This document shows positions 34,881-48,300 of a DNA stretch of 64,000 nucleotides, in pieces. Both the position numbers and the translations under genes were made by a program. The DNA is taken from positions 25,408,194 through 25,472,193 of the forward strand of contig CM038703.1 in NCBI GenBank assembly GCA_021613375.1, given 5' to 3'. Positions within the stretch are counted from its first letter, which is position 1. Each line of letters starts with the position of its first letter. A model generated the notes under the pieces. The model had not been told where the DNA came from. It worked only from the letters and a program-made list of their open reading frames with translations, and did no database searches. This DNA is from Megaleporinus macrocephalus (taxonomy: Eukaryota; Chordata; Actinopteri; Characiformes; Anostomidae).

Positions 34881-36180
34881 TTCTCTCTCTCATAAAGCTA
34901 AAAATCTTTGCGGTCTAATTGAAGCAAATAATACAAATGCGAAAAGGCTAAATGAATTGTTGAAAAAATGTATTTGTAATTTTGATCAATACTGCTATTA
35001 TGATGATTTTCTGTAAAATGAAAAAATATTTTATACATTTTTATTTTCTCTTTTTTTCCCCAAAAAGACCAAAAAGCTTGAGGCATGATCTTGCTCCTCT
35101 CTTTGTCCTCCTCTCTCTTTAGATGTAGTGTAAATCATGATTAGTCGAGAAAGAGAGAAGATAGTAGAAGGTCCCTGCTGATGTTATCCAGATAAATGAG
35201 AACAGAGGTCATAGCAGCATGGGTCACTTAAGTGTGTGTGGTAGCGTCAGATATTAATTAATTTCCTTAGAAAGAAAGATAAGCCAGAAAACAGAGCTGG
35301 AAAAGAGAAAGCAGAGTGTTAAAAAGAAATTAAGAAATCATTTGACTGCTATCAGATGATGAGAACATTTTACTTACTGACATGTTACCATGTATTTGCC
35401 ACAAATTGCTGTGTAACTTTTTAGATGTCAGTGTTAGAAATGTATTTCAAATAATTTTTATTTTATTTATTTTTATTTTATTTATTGAAGAAGCTGTTTA
35501 GTTCTGTCATGACATTTTACAACTTTTTTTCTCCATACTGTCCCTTTTCTGAGTACTTGTGGAACAGTGAGAAATATATTGGAACAAAGCAAAATGAAGG
35601 AGTTGAGGGGTGCGGCATTTAGAGCCCAGAAAATCCCCTAACGAGTGCCCCTCCCCCTTCTTTAAATCTTTAAAACTTTAAACAAAGGGAGATTTTCTGT
35701 TTATTTCTTATTGGGTTTTTTCGTCCAAACTCAAACACCTGAGGATCGTCTCTCTCTCTCTCTGTCTCTTTCTCTTTCTCTGTACGTCTCCCAGACACTA
35801 AGGAAATAACTGCAGGCTGTCTGTTTGTAGAAACTAAGGAAGAGAAGAGGTAGAAGAAAAGAAAGAAGGCTATGGAAATGAATTGTGTGCATGTTTGACA
35901 GAGAGCGAGAAAGTGAGAGACACATGGAGAGGATGAGGCCAGGACTGTGTCGGCAGCCGCGATTACAGCTATGACACTCCCTGATTAAACACACATTTAA
36001 ATAGACACCGCCTGGGGAACTGAGAGAGAGAGTGAGCGAGAGATTGTGAGCACCACATGAGTGCTGTTCATCCTAAAAGAGCTACTGCACTTGCTCCTGC
36101 ATTGATTATTCATGCTAGTCTTCCATGGACAAATGACCTTTTGTTTGCATGGATATTAGATTTTGCTCTCAGGTCCACCT
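34881..36180 (+). other. Intron 1, possible regulatory stretch near 35930-36030
   Basis: No gene. Purine-rich and CT-rich simple sequence lies at 35745-35790 and 35820-35940. The more complex part around 35940-36030 (GTCGGCAGCCGCGATTACAG, CTGATTAAACACACATTTAA) stands out for complexity and homeodomain-like TAAT/TTAA motifs, but I cannot show conservation. Confidence 0.3.
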
Positions 36181-36481
36181 ATCTTTGCTTTCGTCCGTTT
36201 CTTTGCTTCTTCAGTCTTTTCTTTTGTCCTGTCTTTTTTTTTTTACATTTTTCCTGTCTCTTTTCTCTCATTTTTCTTCATTGCTTTCTACTCAGCAGTC
36301 TTCTGTGCCATCTCCCTTTCTCTCTTTGAGTCTTTTTATTTTTGTCTATTTTGTATTTTGTTCTATGTTTCTCTTCGTTTCTTTAATTTCTCTTTTTAAC
36401 TGGTTTATCTCTACTATAATCTCTCCATTTTTTGCATCATTTGCTTCCTCTCTCCTTTGTGTTGTGGGTTTTTTCTTGAAA

Positions 36482-36523
<42 letters not shown>

Positions 36524-36560
36524 TATCTCTTGCTTGCTTGCTTTCTATCTATCTGTCTCA
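36180..36560 (+). repeat. Pyrimidine tract with (CT)n microsatellite
   Basis: The plus strand is strongly C+T over about 380 bases. A pure (TC)n run occupies 36484-36516. Frames of 78-147 codons here are Ser/Phe/Leu low-complexity artefacts. Confidence 0.8.
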
Positions 36561-38149
36561 GGTATTGGTTAGGACTGCATGTCCCAGGTTGAAGTGCCCT
36601 ACTTTTTCCTCTACCCATCCCTCCATTTATTTATTCACATTCAGAGAGAGGGATGGAGGAAGGGCATACAAGAAGCTCAGGAGAGAAGTGATAGAAAAAC
36701 AAGGACTGAGGAAGAGATAAGGAGGAGGAGCAGATGTTAGATAAGCGTTAATGGGTTAATTTGCCACTCCAGCCGTGTTATAGTAAAGAAGTCAAAAATA
36801 ACAGCATGAAAGATCAAAGACTAGCCCCTGGCAGGCTGGCAGAAGTCTATTCCAATAGCAGGCTTTCCACAGCAAGGCCAGGTCATGCCAAAATGATCTT
36901 GCAGTCAACGAGTACATTCAATCGGCTCAATCACTTTCCTCACTGATTCCCTTCTCCAATGCACAATTGTAGTTTCCGCTCAATGTGTTTGTATTGCGTT
37001 TTTACAATACATTTGGTCATAAAGTAGCTTTACAGAAATTTGAGTCGAGATTTGTAACAAGCAAGCCAAAGGCAAGTGGGGCAGGAAGAACTCCCAAAGA
37101 GCAAAGACAAAGTACAGTGCAGAACTCAAATACAAAAACCTGTTGTCCTCTAGGCTAGCGGAATATTCTATAATCACTGTTGTAACAGAACTTTGTACTT
37201 CTAAAACAGTAACTTTACAAATGGGAAAAATCTCTTTAATTTAAGGTTATGAAATGAGGCCATATACGTTTGGACCATGTTTATGGGCCCAACCCAATCC
37301 CTTTAAATTGTATTGAAGACAAAAAAAAATACAAAAGAATTTTTATATGACATAACAATGTGAATAAAGGTCATATAGAGTTTGACTATTCATTAAAATT
37401 TTAGTTCTGGTGATATTATGGAAGACATGAGCATCAAGGAAAGCATATTCTTTATGACAGGGTTAATGTTTCTTACTAATAATTTTGAAATTGTCAAGTA
37501 GGATCAAAAAAGTCAGGGGCAATACTGCATCAGGGCCCTGAAATGGCAGCATATTAGATAGCAGGGACATGAATACTGACATGTATGCACTGTCATTCCA
37601 TTCTTTATGAAATGTTCTCACACTATCAAGGATTAAAAACAGAGAAACCCCTCATCCCCTAGGGCTGTGGTTCACAAAGTGGAGTTCTCTAAGATAGAGC
37701 CAAAATGAATAATACTTGATGCCGTATCCACTGTGTGCATCATTAAATAACATGTAAATCCTTGTTTTGATAGATATTAACAGAAACACTGATTTAAATG
37801 CAAATGTGTATCTAAAATGTTTTGAATATTTTTATTCATAAGGGTGATTCAAGTACTCAAAAATGCTCTATATTGTGGAGCAAAAATTCTCTATGCAGGG
37901 CTAAACTGGCTTAAAACTACGGTTGTGGTGTTTTGTAAAAAAAAAAAATATGTATTTTGTATTCACTTGAATATGCCTGTGCAAATTTTTGCCTCTTGCC
38001 CTTACAGTCTGTAGTTGTGTAAGATCACAGCATGACACTTAAGCGAAAGCAAAGAGCTGTAAAATGTATCCGCCATAATCTAAAAGTATGCTTTCTTTTC
38101 CACAGCATCTGCAGTGAGTTTGTTGGATTGGTAATTCTGAGATGTCTCA
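36561..38149 (+). other. Intron 1, candidate conserved stretch at 36735-36950
   Basis: No gene. The segment 36735-36950 is of high complexity with balanced composition (GATAAGCGTTAATGGGTTAA, GCCAAAATGATCTTGCAGTC) between simple-sequence regions, which is how enhancer-type DNA often looks. The rest is AT-rich. Confidence 0.3.
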
Positions 38150-38437
38150 GAACACTCTGTACTCTGTCTTAACCACTGACTCTTCTGTTCTCCATATTTA
38201 TATCTATTTAATTCAGTCTGCACTGTCCTTTACTGCTGCTACTCAGCACTTTACTTTAAATATACAACTCTGCACATGTTAAGTTTACAGGTGTGTGTGT
38301 GTGTTGGTATAAGATTATGGCTAGGTTGGGTGTGTTTGTTACTTCTGAAATGCCAGTTTTTGTGCACTGTAACCAAACACATACAATTCCTTGTATGTGT
38401 GAGCATACTTGTCCAATAAAGTCTGATTCTGATTAAT
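38150..38437 (+). repeat. LINE/SINE 3' tail
   Basis: CACTCTGTACTCTGTCTTAA, TGCTGCTACTCAGCACTTTA and a terminal GTCCAATAAAGTCTGATTCT then GATT match the style of a fish LINE 3' untranslated region with an AATAAA and a short CTGATT tail. No coding remains. Confidence 0.5.
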
Positions 38438-40439
38438 GGGGGTAATACGCCAGATGCAGTCAGACGGGGTTGAGGTCAATTGCGTTTCAATTTATTCTGT
38501 TCAGTTTCACAAATGATACCGACAGTGATTGACACTTACTATGTAGGTGTATTTTTTTTCCACATTTTCTGAATTGATCCTAAATTAATTAACTGACCTC
38601 ATTATTGGCTATGTTAGCTTCATTTGTCATGTCATTAATCTGCTACAGAGATGCATAACTGCCTGACAGGTATTTGATTAAGTATATTGGCATTTAAAAC
38701 TATGGAGTGTAAATTCAGAAAACATCTCTCTTAGCATTGATTGGTAGTTCCTTTCATTTGGTAGAAAAAAATAAGGGTCAGCTGACACTGCTTCTAAAAC
38801 AGTTCTGTGTAAATTAGTCATTTTATCTCTTTGTTATTATTAATGATAATTTTACAAATCTATACTACAATGAAAACAAGTAGTGAAACATGTACATGGT
38901 AACTTAAGTAACATTAAGTAAATAAACAAAACAAACATACCAACTCAGAACTAGAACACTTGGAACACTGCATTAAAATTAAAAACATACTAGACATATT
39001 ATACTAGACAACTAAAAATAAGAACAAATGGCAATTTAAAAACTAATTTAACCCTGGCTCATGTGCAGTACAGCAGCCTTAAGCGACATACTTAAAGTTT
39101 ATAGCAACAAATACTGTACAAAATACAGAATTTATAGAAAATCATCTAAATCTATGTGGCCGTATTTCACTTGTACTTCTACTGCAACAGAAATAACATG
39201 CAAACTAAGTGAATAATATTTTTGGAAACTTGCCTAATGGCAAATTTATATTTGCTGGCAATTAATGTGTAAGACTACATGTGTATCAATGCAGGACAGA
39301 ACTACACATTGTAAAAGTGTACGACTGGGAGTCGATCCCAAAAAGACTTGATCCTCAGACTCCAGCACTGACTTCAGCACTGGGGTTTGATTCCACTCGC
39401 ACCCATGTGCAGATGGGGTTTTGTCTTTCCACGATACACTCATCAGTAGACTGGCTAAAAAACTGAAAAAAAATATAAAGACTGACTTTTGACTTTAGCT
39501 CTGGATGTTTCTTTTTCTTTTTCTTTATTTTTTTTTCCATTACCTAGTTTTTCCTCACTAATCACACAGTGCTATCAAGCAGTCTGGGTAAAGGTTAGCA
39601 GATGCTTCCGCTAAGGTTAATGAAGGTTGAGCATATGTTATTGAAGCTGCAATAGCACAGGGTTCTTCAAGAACTTAATGTGCTTGGAGGGGATCCCTAA
39701 GTGCCAGTTCCATTGCATCAGGTAGCAGATGCTTACACTGGCTAACATTATGACAACAATGGGGGACAGGGCTGTCCTACCCCCCAGAGGCAGCAAGCAA
39801 TGGCCTTATAGACTTCTGCTCACAGTTGTGCCATCACTAAGGTTTCACTTCGTGTTCACCCTTAACTTGTTTCCTCTTAATTGCTATTAAATTCTTACAT
39901 ATACACCTGTGTAAAAGGGGTTAATGTCTTGATTTTTGAATTTTAAATAACATTTGATGTTTTGGATGAACTCCATGAATCTCTCACTAGGAATTATAAC
40001 AGCCCTAGAGAATATGTGTTTATGAAAGGAAATTAATGTTATAAGCCATTTTAACTTTATCCAGAGCTTTCACTATAACTGTGTTTAACTTGTTTTAATA
40101 ATTTTCATCCATACATGCCATATGAATATGACAACTCTTTTACAGGCCAAAGCTACCAGGACTCTTCATTACAAACTTGGGGGACACTGAGTGGTATCAG
40201 TGTGTGTTCAGCATAGACGGGTGCTGAGGAGTTGCCTAATTTATTAGGTAACTGGAGTGAGCTAGAAATTCTGGTTTTATTATCCTGTGCACTGAGCCAT
40301 ATACAAATAAACTGGTGTCAGCTTTAATTGGTTCAATTATTTAAAGTGAATATACTCCCACAGATTCAAGAACAGCAAAGTCGAGTGCCAAATTAACGTT
40401 TATGGCCTATCAGTCAGAGTGAATTAGGCAAAGGTGTTG
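38438..40439 (+). other. Intron 1, no recognisable gene
   Basis: AT-rich DNA. Around 40335-40440 the sequence becomes more complex (CACAGATTCAAGAACAGCAA, CCAAATTAACGTTTATGGCC), a weak candidate for regulatory DNA. Confidence 0.3.
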
Positions 40440-41000
40440 TGATGGAAAAACAAGAGAAACAGAACGATGGCAAATGAAGCAGAGAGTCAAAGAGAGAAAA
40501 AACTGCTGCGAGAACAGAGGTGACAGAGGAAAGTCACGCTGAGAGAAAGAAGAGGGAGAAGGAGAAAACTGAAGAAGCCAGAAAAAAAGACTGAATCAGA
40601 TGGTATCATGGAAGAACGGAAAGAATAGATGGGCTTGAGTGTGAACAGCAGGATGAGGATAAAGAGAAATGAGATAAAGCTGGAGAAGATGAGAAAATGA
40701 AAGAGGGATCAAGTAATGGAGCAGGAGGGAAAGCTCAATTAATGGAGGGTGCTTGCTGCAAGTTGGAATGAAAGAGGGTTGAAGTGTTGCAGGGAAGGCT
40801 GTGGGGGATGGGATTGCCTTCTTATGAGCTGAGAAATCTAAAAACAGGAAAGAGTGAGGGTGAGGTTGACGGTGAAGGTGTCTGCAGAGTTTGTTAATGA
40901 GCTGATGTGATGTGATGAAGGGTGTGCATGTGTGTGAGGAGATCGGAGCTTAGAGAAAGTGAAGTGGAAGTGATGAGGATAAGAGAGGGCTCGTACAGGA
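40440..41000 (+). repeat. Purine-rich tract
   Basis: The plus strand is mostly A and G from about 40440 to 40780 and remains purine-biased to 41000, without a pure repeat unit. Confidence 0.7.
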
Positions 41001-43640
41001 GTTTCCCACTGGATAAAAAAGGATAGTGAACAGTTGTAGGACCAGTTCCTTAGCATCTGGTCTCAGCAAGCAAACACACTATTCTAGAGATGTTGGACCA
41101 CACTGTGAAACGTGACTATGGGTCTTGTTGTTGAGTGCTTAAAGCCGGCAGGTAACTGCACTCTACTGTGGAGCACTTTGTTTCATGGTAGGCTTTGAAA
41201 GAGGCTTTTTTAAAACAGAATTAGATCCTACCAGCAACTTCACAAGACATTGGTTAACTAAGGTATTTTAGATCGCCAAAATAAGGTTAAAGAAAATTAG
41301 ATTTGAACATAAACTCAATGTTTAAACAGGGTCAGGTTAGTAGATCTTTGGATACTATTTCCTAGCAAAAGAAGTCTGCTGGTTTGGTTTTGTAAAACCT
41401 CTACATGTCCATCACCTGAAGTTAATGGAAGCCTAGAAATTACTGCTCCTGCATGTAATTGTCAGGATGCCTCCACTTCTTACACTCTAATCTTATCACA
41501 CTGAGACCGGACCGACACAGTCCAATGGACGCAGTTCATGCTCCACCCATTGCACTTAGATAAGGCGATAAGACATTAGATAGTCTGGTTGAGTTCCCTC
41601 GCTAAAACATCCGGTCTGTGAGCCTCAGTGAGTCTGTTTTTCACTAATCTGATCCTGGGGGCAATTGGAGGAACCTCCTACCATGGTTGGTCCTGAGTGT
41701 TAATTTTCCCACAGTTAGTGGTCATTTCAGTGCAGTTTAAGTGGGTGTTAACAGATAATTAGGATGATGTTGTGGGTGGAAAATAAAATTCAGCCCAATC
41801 TTGTATCTCAGTATGTTGGGCGCAAAATAAATAATAAATATTCATTTTTCACATGTATTAATAGAGTAATATGTAGGGGTGCATATGTTTTCTAAGTTTG
41901 ACACTTTGTGTCCTGAGAAATGTCCTGATTGTACATTACTTTAATATATTTTGCAGATTGGTTCAGCTCCTAAATTGCAAATTTACAAATTTAATTACAC
42001 ATTAAAATAAAAGACCAAACTAATTGATTAAACATTACTTATGAACTACTTTTGAGATGAAACAAACTGTTTTTAGACCATGGAAAATAAAGCTGGGTAG
42101 TGTGGAGGATACTGTGAACCTGCATGTGGGAAACTGGAGTTCTTTCCACTCTTATTGATATAAACTGCTTTATTAATAAGGGTGCTTGAGCTAGACTTCT
42201 AATCCTGTATTTACCAACCACACCATACATATATCTCTCTGGTTAAGAGCACCTGCAAAAATATGTAAATATGAGAAGGAAGTTTGTTTAACAACGTTTA
42301 AACATTGTGTTTTGCATTCAGTGAAAAAGTTGAGATTATAAGTTAGATCATAGAATTATATTGTGTCTCAAGCTATGGAATTCTATGGATCATCAAGCTG
42401 AATGGCTAAAAGGATTCCCCAGTTTTTGAGGAGGTGTGGAAACAACATCAGTGTGGTACATGACTTAGAATTTTCAGCAACTGGGCCACTTGATCTAGCC
42501 TCCCAAGGACCACACGCAAGCTCCACTGTCTGACACTGAGCTCTCATTATGTTAAGACGACCACCAGACCATGTGTGCGAATGAAAGCAGCCCAGTTTTA
42601 TGTCTGTCCTGCTTATTTATGTTATCTGTTGGTGGTTTTCCCTTCTACAGTTGCCCTCATTTTCCTAGTAAGTGACAAATTAGCACATTGAGGATACTGA
42701 CTATACCAAGGGGAGTTTAAGTTTATTCCCCCCCAGTATGAGGACACCCATGCAGGAAATGCAAAATCACAAGTAGTGCTTCTAAGGGCCCATATTCAAT
42801 ATTTTTCTTGTGTGTTCTTGTCTGTTCAATATTTTTCTTGTGTGTTCTTTTGCCTGAGGGTTTACTGTACCATACATTCATTTATTGTAATTATTTTTTT
42901 GTGATTCTTTGTCTGACTTAAACAGGCTGTTTCTGTGCCTCAAAGACTCATATGTAAAGGACATTTGTTCTAATTGGCGGCTATGCTATATTGCGCTTTA
43001 TTTAAATAGCTGAACCATTTTTTTTAACTTATAAAAAACATGTTGGATATATCAAAAGAACAACACATTCAAAACATATAGTTTTCTGTAAATAAGTAAA
43101 TGGCAAGTGCTATATTAAACTCTTATTCTGTAGTGAAAGAAATGTGCCTTTACATGGCTGTTTAAACTGTAAAATGTCATATGTCCTGTCTTTCTATGGG
43201 CTGCTTAGGTAAAAAAAAAAAGTTTGAGATGGTGAATTTGTATGTGTTGTTGACCAATAATGCAGCTTATGAGGGTGGGAGTTATGTTTGAATTGGTGGG
43301 AGATATTTGACCCTTTATGCTAAAATTTTATGTAATCAAAAAATCATACATTGTTTGACTGGATCAGGATGTAGAAACAGCTCACAATGTTATTAAAGGC
43401 TTAAGATCCTGACAATAGATTGTCCTGACAATATTTGTGCCTAGTTTACGATTACAGTGGTAAATATAAAATAAATATACTGTTAAAGTCAAAACATTCT
43501 GTTCACTCTCCAGACTATACAGTCCTAAAATTGGAGCTTAACTGCCTGTGTTTTATTTTTTGTGTGATGTAAGAAAAACATTTTAATTTCAGATATTTGA
43601 CTATTTGCCATATATCAGTTTAACCCTGACCATTCATGTT
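41001..43640 (+). other. Intron 1, with a 25-bp direct duplication
   Basis: No gene. TTCAATATTTTTCTTGTGTG then TTCTT occurs at 42795-42819 and again at 42825-42849, identical, with five bases between copies. Confidence 0.6.
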
Positions 43641-43930
43641 GAAGTTATAAGGAGTTCTAGTCTGGACACCTCTGCACATAGAGGTCCTTTGCACCTGAAG
43701 GGATACAAATGTTGGAATATGATTGCCGATACGAATCCAATTCCAATGTTTGGGCAGTAGGTAAATGCACATAAAGACAGAAAGCAGTAATGCAAATGTA
43801 CGTGTTTTTTTTAAAGTTGATGCCTGCAACAAGTTCCAAAACATTGTGCCAGACACTGTGAAATATTCGAAAACATCTCTAATGCGAGATGCAAACAAAC
43901 ATACATGCTTAGCCCATAATAAGAACATAT
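43641..43930 (-). repeat. Possible Tc1-type terminal relic
   Basis: On the minus strand ACAATGTTTTGGAACTTGTT then GCAGGCATCAACTTTAAAAA resembles the CCAACTTTTTTGGAATTTGTTGCAGGC end region of long-TIR Tc1-like fish elements. No transposase was found nearby. Confidence 0.35.
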
Positions 43931-44937
43931 TGTTTAAGCCTTGAGGTTCACCAAAAATGCAGTTTGAAAATAGTGTTCTTCAGCCAGGGATTGCAACAGC
44001 TGTAGGTATTTAAACCACTACAGTGCATAATATCACCACTAGAGTCTGGAGAACTCTCTGGGAATAAAGGTTGACTGTTGACGACCCTACATTAAAAATG
44101 TTTCTGTGATTTATATTACCACATAGGCTTTCAGAAATTTAGAAATACTTAATAAACACTATATGTTGCTGCATCCACAAAGTTTTTTTTTTAAATTCCT
44201 CATTTGCATATTTGTGAAACTGTGACTGTATAAGGCTGAAAATTGCAATTTGAAGACTTCTGAAATCCTCAAATGATTATTTATTATTCTGTTTTGATAA
44301 CATTTCACATGCTGTCCAAATATTTTTGGGATTGGGTTTTTGCATAAAGCAGACAAACTTATAAAAGATCTACAGAGAGAAAAATCTGCCTCTAACATTT
44401 CTGAATTTAAAATAATTTCTTATATCTGTACAAAATGTAAAGTAAAAACAACCCAAATAAAAAAAAACGAACATGGCCTTATGCAACATTGGCTGAATGG
44501 AAAATGACTAGTGGGATGACAATATAAAATATAGTCTAGCTTCCATAATACTTTGGGTTGTACCTTATGTTCATTTGCTTCTGGGAAAATAACATCACAT
44601 TACTGACAAATCCCATCCTTCTATTGCTAATATAAGCTGACAAGTGCATACAATGTAAACATAGTGTTACATACAGTATTAACAGTGTAGCTTCAGTGTA
44701 AACACAGTGTTAGCTTAAATGAAGCTTCAGAGATGGATCAGAGAGTGAGCTCAGCTTTTTAATTTTTAAGTGTTACAATCCTTAGAAAACTTTTAACACA
44801 AAATGAACAATATTACTAATTATTATAATACAAACTACCCTGTGTACCCAAATTAAATGTTAATGTATTTTTGCATTCATATTTTATCTGAAGATGCTGA
44901 TGCCGTTGTTTTGGCACCCTACCCAAAACATTAACAT

Positions 44938-44968
<31 letters not shown>

Positions 44969-45214
44969 AACTACTCTATCGAAATGCCATGGCGATGCAA
45001 ATGTCACAATGTGAACTGTATCATGAAATTTGTATACTGTTGCTCCTTCTTAACATATGGATTTGGAACTTCTTCAACTTCTGTTTTTGAGGTCATCTTG
45101 ATTGGCATAGAGGCTGCCTGTGGCACAGCTTGATTGGATCAGTGTGTTTATGTAAATGGACAGACAGGATATATGTCTAGTTTAGGCTCAGCTTGACAGA
45201 TTGTCAGTTTGTTT
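43931..45214 (+). other. Intron 1, no recognisable gene
   Basis: AT-rich, with a decayed retroelement tail at about 44020-44085 and a T-run (about 44945-44969). Confidence 0.35.
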
Positions 45215-45360
45215 TTGAGCAGGGGCTGATGGATAGAAAAAGAGAGGGTGAGAAAGGAATATGGAAAGAGAGACAGATGGAGGGAGAGCATATGCCATGT
45301 CCAGGGGGAGAGAGACGGGCTGAGATGATACAGCCTGAGAAGCTCGGAGCAAAAACACGA
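45215..45360 (+). repeat. Purine-rich tract
   Basis: AG-rich plus strand (AGAAAAAGAGAGGGTGAGAA and similar). Opposite frames of about 78 codons are composition artefacts. Confidence 0.6.
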
Positions 45361-48300
45361 TTGACAGCAAATGAGGGATCCCAAAAAGGCTCCAGTTCAA
45401 GAGTTGGACTTTTTTGGCAGCCATTTTTTCAAAAGCGTTTCTACATCAGTGTGAAAAATTAGCTGGACATTAGCTGGGCTGAGTCAGACATCTTGCTTGT
45501 CTTTGCTCCCCATATCTCTCTCTCTCGCTCGTTTTCTCTGTCATCCCCCTTCACCTCCATCTCTCTGCATTTCCTTCTTTCCTGGCATACTCTGTTCAGA
45601 TGGCACGGCGATCAACACTCATGTTGCCAGATGTGTCTGAAAATGAACAGCTGTTGATCCAACACCCAGCTGCCTCTTTTCTTGCTGTTGCCATGACGAC
45701 ACAACTCTTCTCATAACAACTAATGTTCCTGGAAAACAAGGGACATAACCAGCATTGCAGTTCAATTTTTGACTCTCTTTCTCGCTCTCTCACCTTTCAC
45801 TTCATGTGTCAAAGGGCCTTCATGTATGCCTTTGATCTGTCTGTCTTTTTTGTGCTAATGTTTTCAAAGCAAAGCAAATCAGGCTTTGATGGGTACTTGC
45901 ATTTACTCACTGTTAAGCTCTAGTTGCAAACAGGCTAAATTGAGTTTAAGAGTATTTGGTCTACTTCAATAAGGATTACTGATGATATGTTTTTTTGTTG
46001 AAAGCTTGAGTGATAGCTTGAGATAACATATCAATATGAAGTGGGATGGAAAGAGACAGTTTTTCTACCACCACCATAGAAAAACACCAATTGTTAATGG
46101 CACTTTTGATGATCTTGCATTCAGCAGAAAATAACTATCACTCTATGTGATGCAATGCTGTTAGCTGTGTATTTTGGTCTGCCCCTATGATTATATAATT
46201 GTCAAATCACAACTATGTAAGCTGACCTCATTTATGTTACACAGTTTTTAGCTTTTACAGTCACATTTTTATTTTTATGCCAAAGCAAAAGGAATAAATA
46301 AATAAATAAAACAAAGCAAAGCAATAATAACTTATTTAGATATACCACACTTTTAGAGGTCAACCATGAGTAAAGTTTGTTAATTTCAGTATAAGCTGTG
46401 TCCTCTTTGGCATTCTTGCACACCAAACAAATAATTCAGTAAATTAGGTTAATTACAATTGTTTTCATGACAATTAATTGTCAGCTAAATGTTCGTGATC
46501 TTGGCATGCTTGTATGTATTTCTGCTTATAGAGAGTTTGCATAGCTTTGTTGTAATGTTAGATGCCCGTCTTCAATGCTCATGCTTTAACTGAAAATAAG
46601 CTCATCTTATAACTTAGTACTTTTAAAGCTTAGTACTAGTACTTGGTCAATACTACCCCACTACAAGTTTTGGCATTTTGAATTGAAGCATGGCACTTTA
46701 ACGTCCAATATTCAATCTAGAATGTTTTACTATCAATACCCATAATCAGCGGTAAAAGACATTTTTGTGAAAGTGAAAATCATTGTAGTCATTAGCCTGT
46801 CATCTGTTAGCACTTAGTTCACTAAGTTCACTGTGGACTCCTGGACAGATGTTTGGCCTAGAACACAAAACACTGGTTGCAAGTGTTTATTTCAAATGCT
46901 TAAGAATCTATGTCTGATATTGTGTTGAAACCTTTGTCTTTTGTTGATATGCCCCCATAGTCATTTCAACCATTATGCTTTCTCAACATGCAGAATTCTG
47001 TAATGCTCATGAAGAAACATTTATGCAGAGTGACTACTGATCTATGTTAAACGTGTCACAGACAGCTTCTTATGCCATTATTAAAACCCCCAAAATATCT
47101 ATTGACATGTTTACTGTATTTTTATTTTGTTTTTGCACATTTTATTTTTAGCCTTGTTGTTCAATGTGCAAAAATGGACTGTTAAGGTTTTTGTGTGTGT
47201 TTTTGTGCCTCTTATGCATGCTTTCAAAGCTGAGAAACCATAATGCTGTGTAACTGACCATCACATAATATCTTTCAATGCTTGAGGATGCACATGCAGT
47301 GTCAAGATTAGCATAATTGATTTTGTTAATTGGAGCTTGTTATGTTAGCAAGACTTTCCTTGTGTAGTGAACTGTTGTGCAATCGAATATTTCTTTGTGA
47401 TGCTTTGGTGATACCAGTGTGGTTCTGTGGGCACTGAAGAGATGTACGATTGCGCATTAAGAGAGAGGATTTGTGAGATGGGGTCACAAATTAATCTTGG
47501 CTTAAGATGTTTAGATGGGCTTTGGTGTGAAAAATAAGTGCGTGGTTGAGAGACATAGAAGGACAGACTGTTGGATTAATAGCTGAAAAGCTGAATGGAG
47601 CGCCTAGCACAAGCGAGTAAAAGTGGTGTGACAACAAACCTTATGCTTCCTGTTTTAGGGATCTGTCAGGGAAATTTACTGTAGTATTGATAAAATATAA
47701 AACATTTTTAAAATATTTTGCAACATTGTCAGACGATATTCAATTTTGCAGTGATACATTACAGGATGTGCACTGGTAGTCCAGTATTCGATTAACGATT
47801 TAAGTCATAAATCTAAATTACTATTCTGGTACATTTCCTCAAAGACCACTTATTAATTGAAACACAACGGTTTTGTCATCTAATATTTTGCGAATCTGAA
47901 ATAGAAGTGCCTAAACATTTGTCACACAGAAGTGCAAACACATTGTCTTTGTTAAGGATGTGGCATAGACTGCTTTTGCATTATTACCATTAACTAGTAA
48001 CATTAACTCACTACTCTAGCTGATCAAATAGAAATAGGTTTCTCTTAACATGTTGGCACATTGTCCACTAAGGAGCACATTGTTCATTGAGGACAGCAAT
48101 TCCTTATCAGCATCTGGTGTAGCACTGGCTAGCTCATTAACTTGTTTGGGAAAATAAATAGACAAAAAGTCAGAAAGCAGGTATCAGTGCTGCAGGTTTT
48201 CTTCAGTCAGAAAGCAGGTATCAGTGCTGGGTTTTGATTGACACAGAATTCTGGATCAGATATAGGAGGCTAAAATTGATCCTAAAATAGCATACAAGCA

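Noticed and set aside
36149..36592. 147-codon frame rich in Ser, Leu and Phe
   Set aside because: It is produced by a pyrimidine tract and a (TC)n run; all three frames on the strand are open for the same reason.
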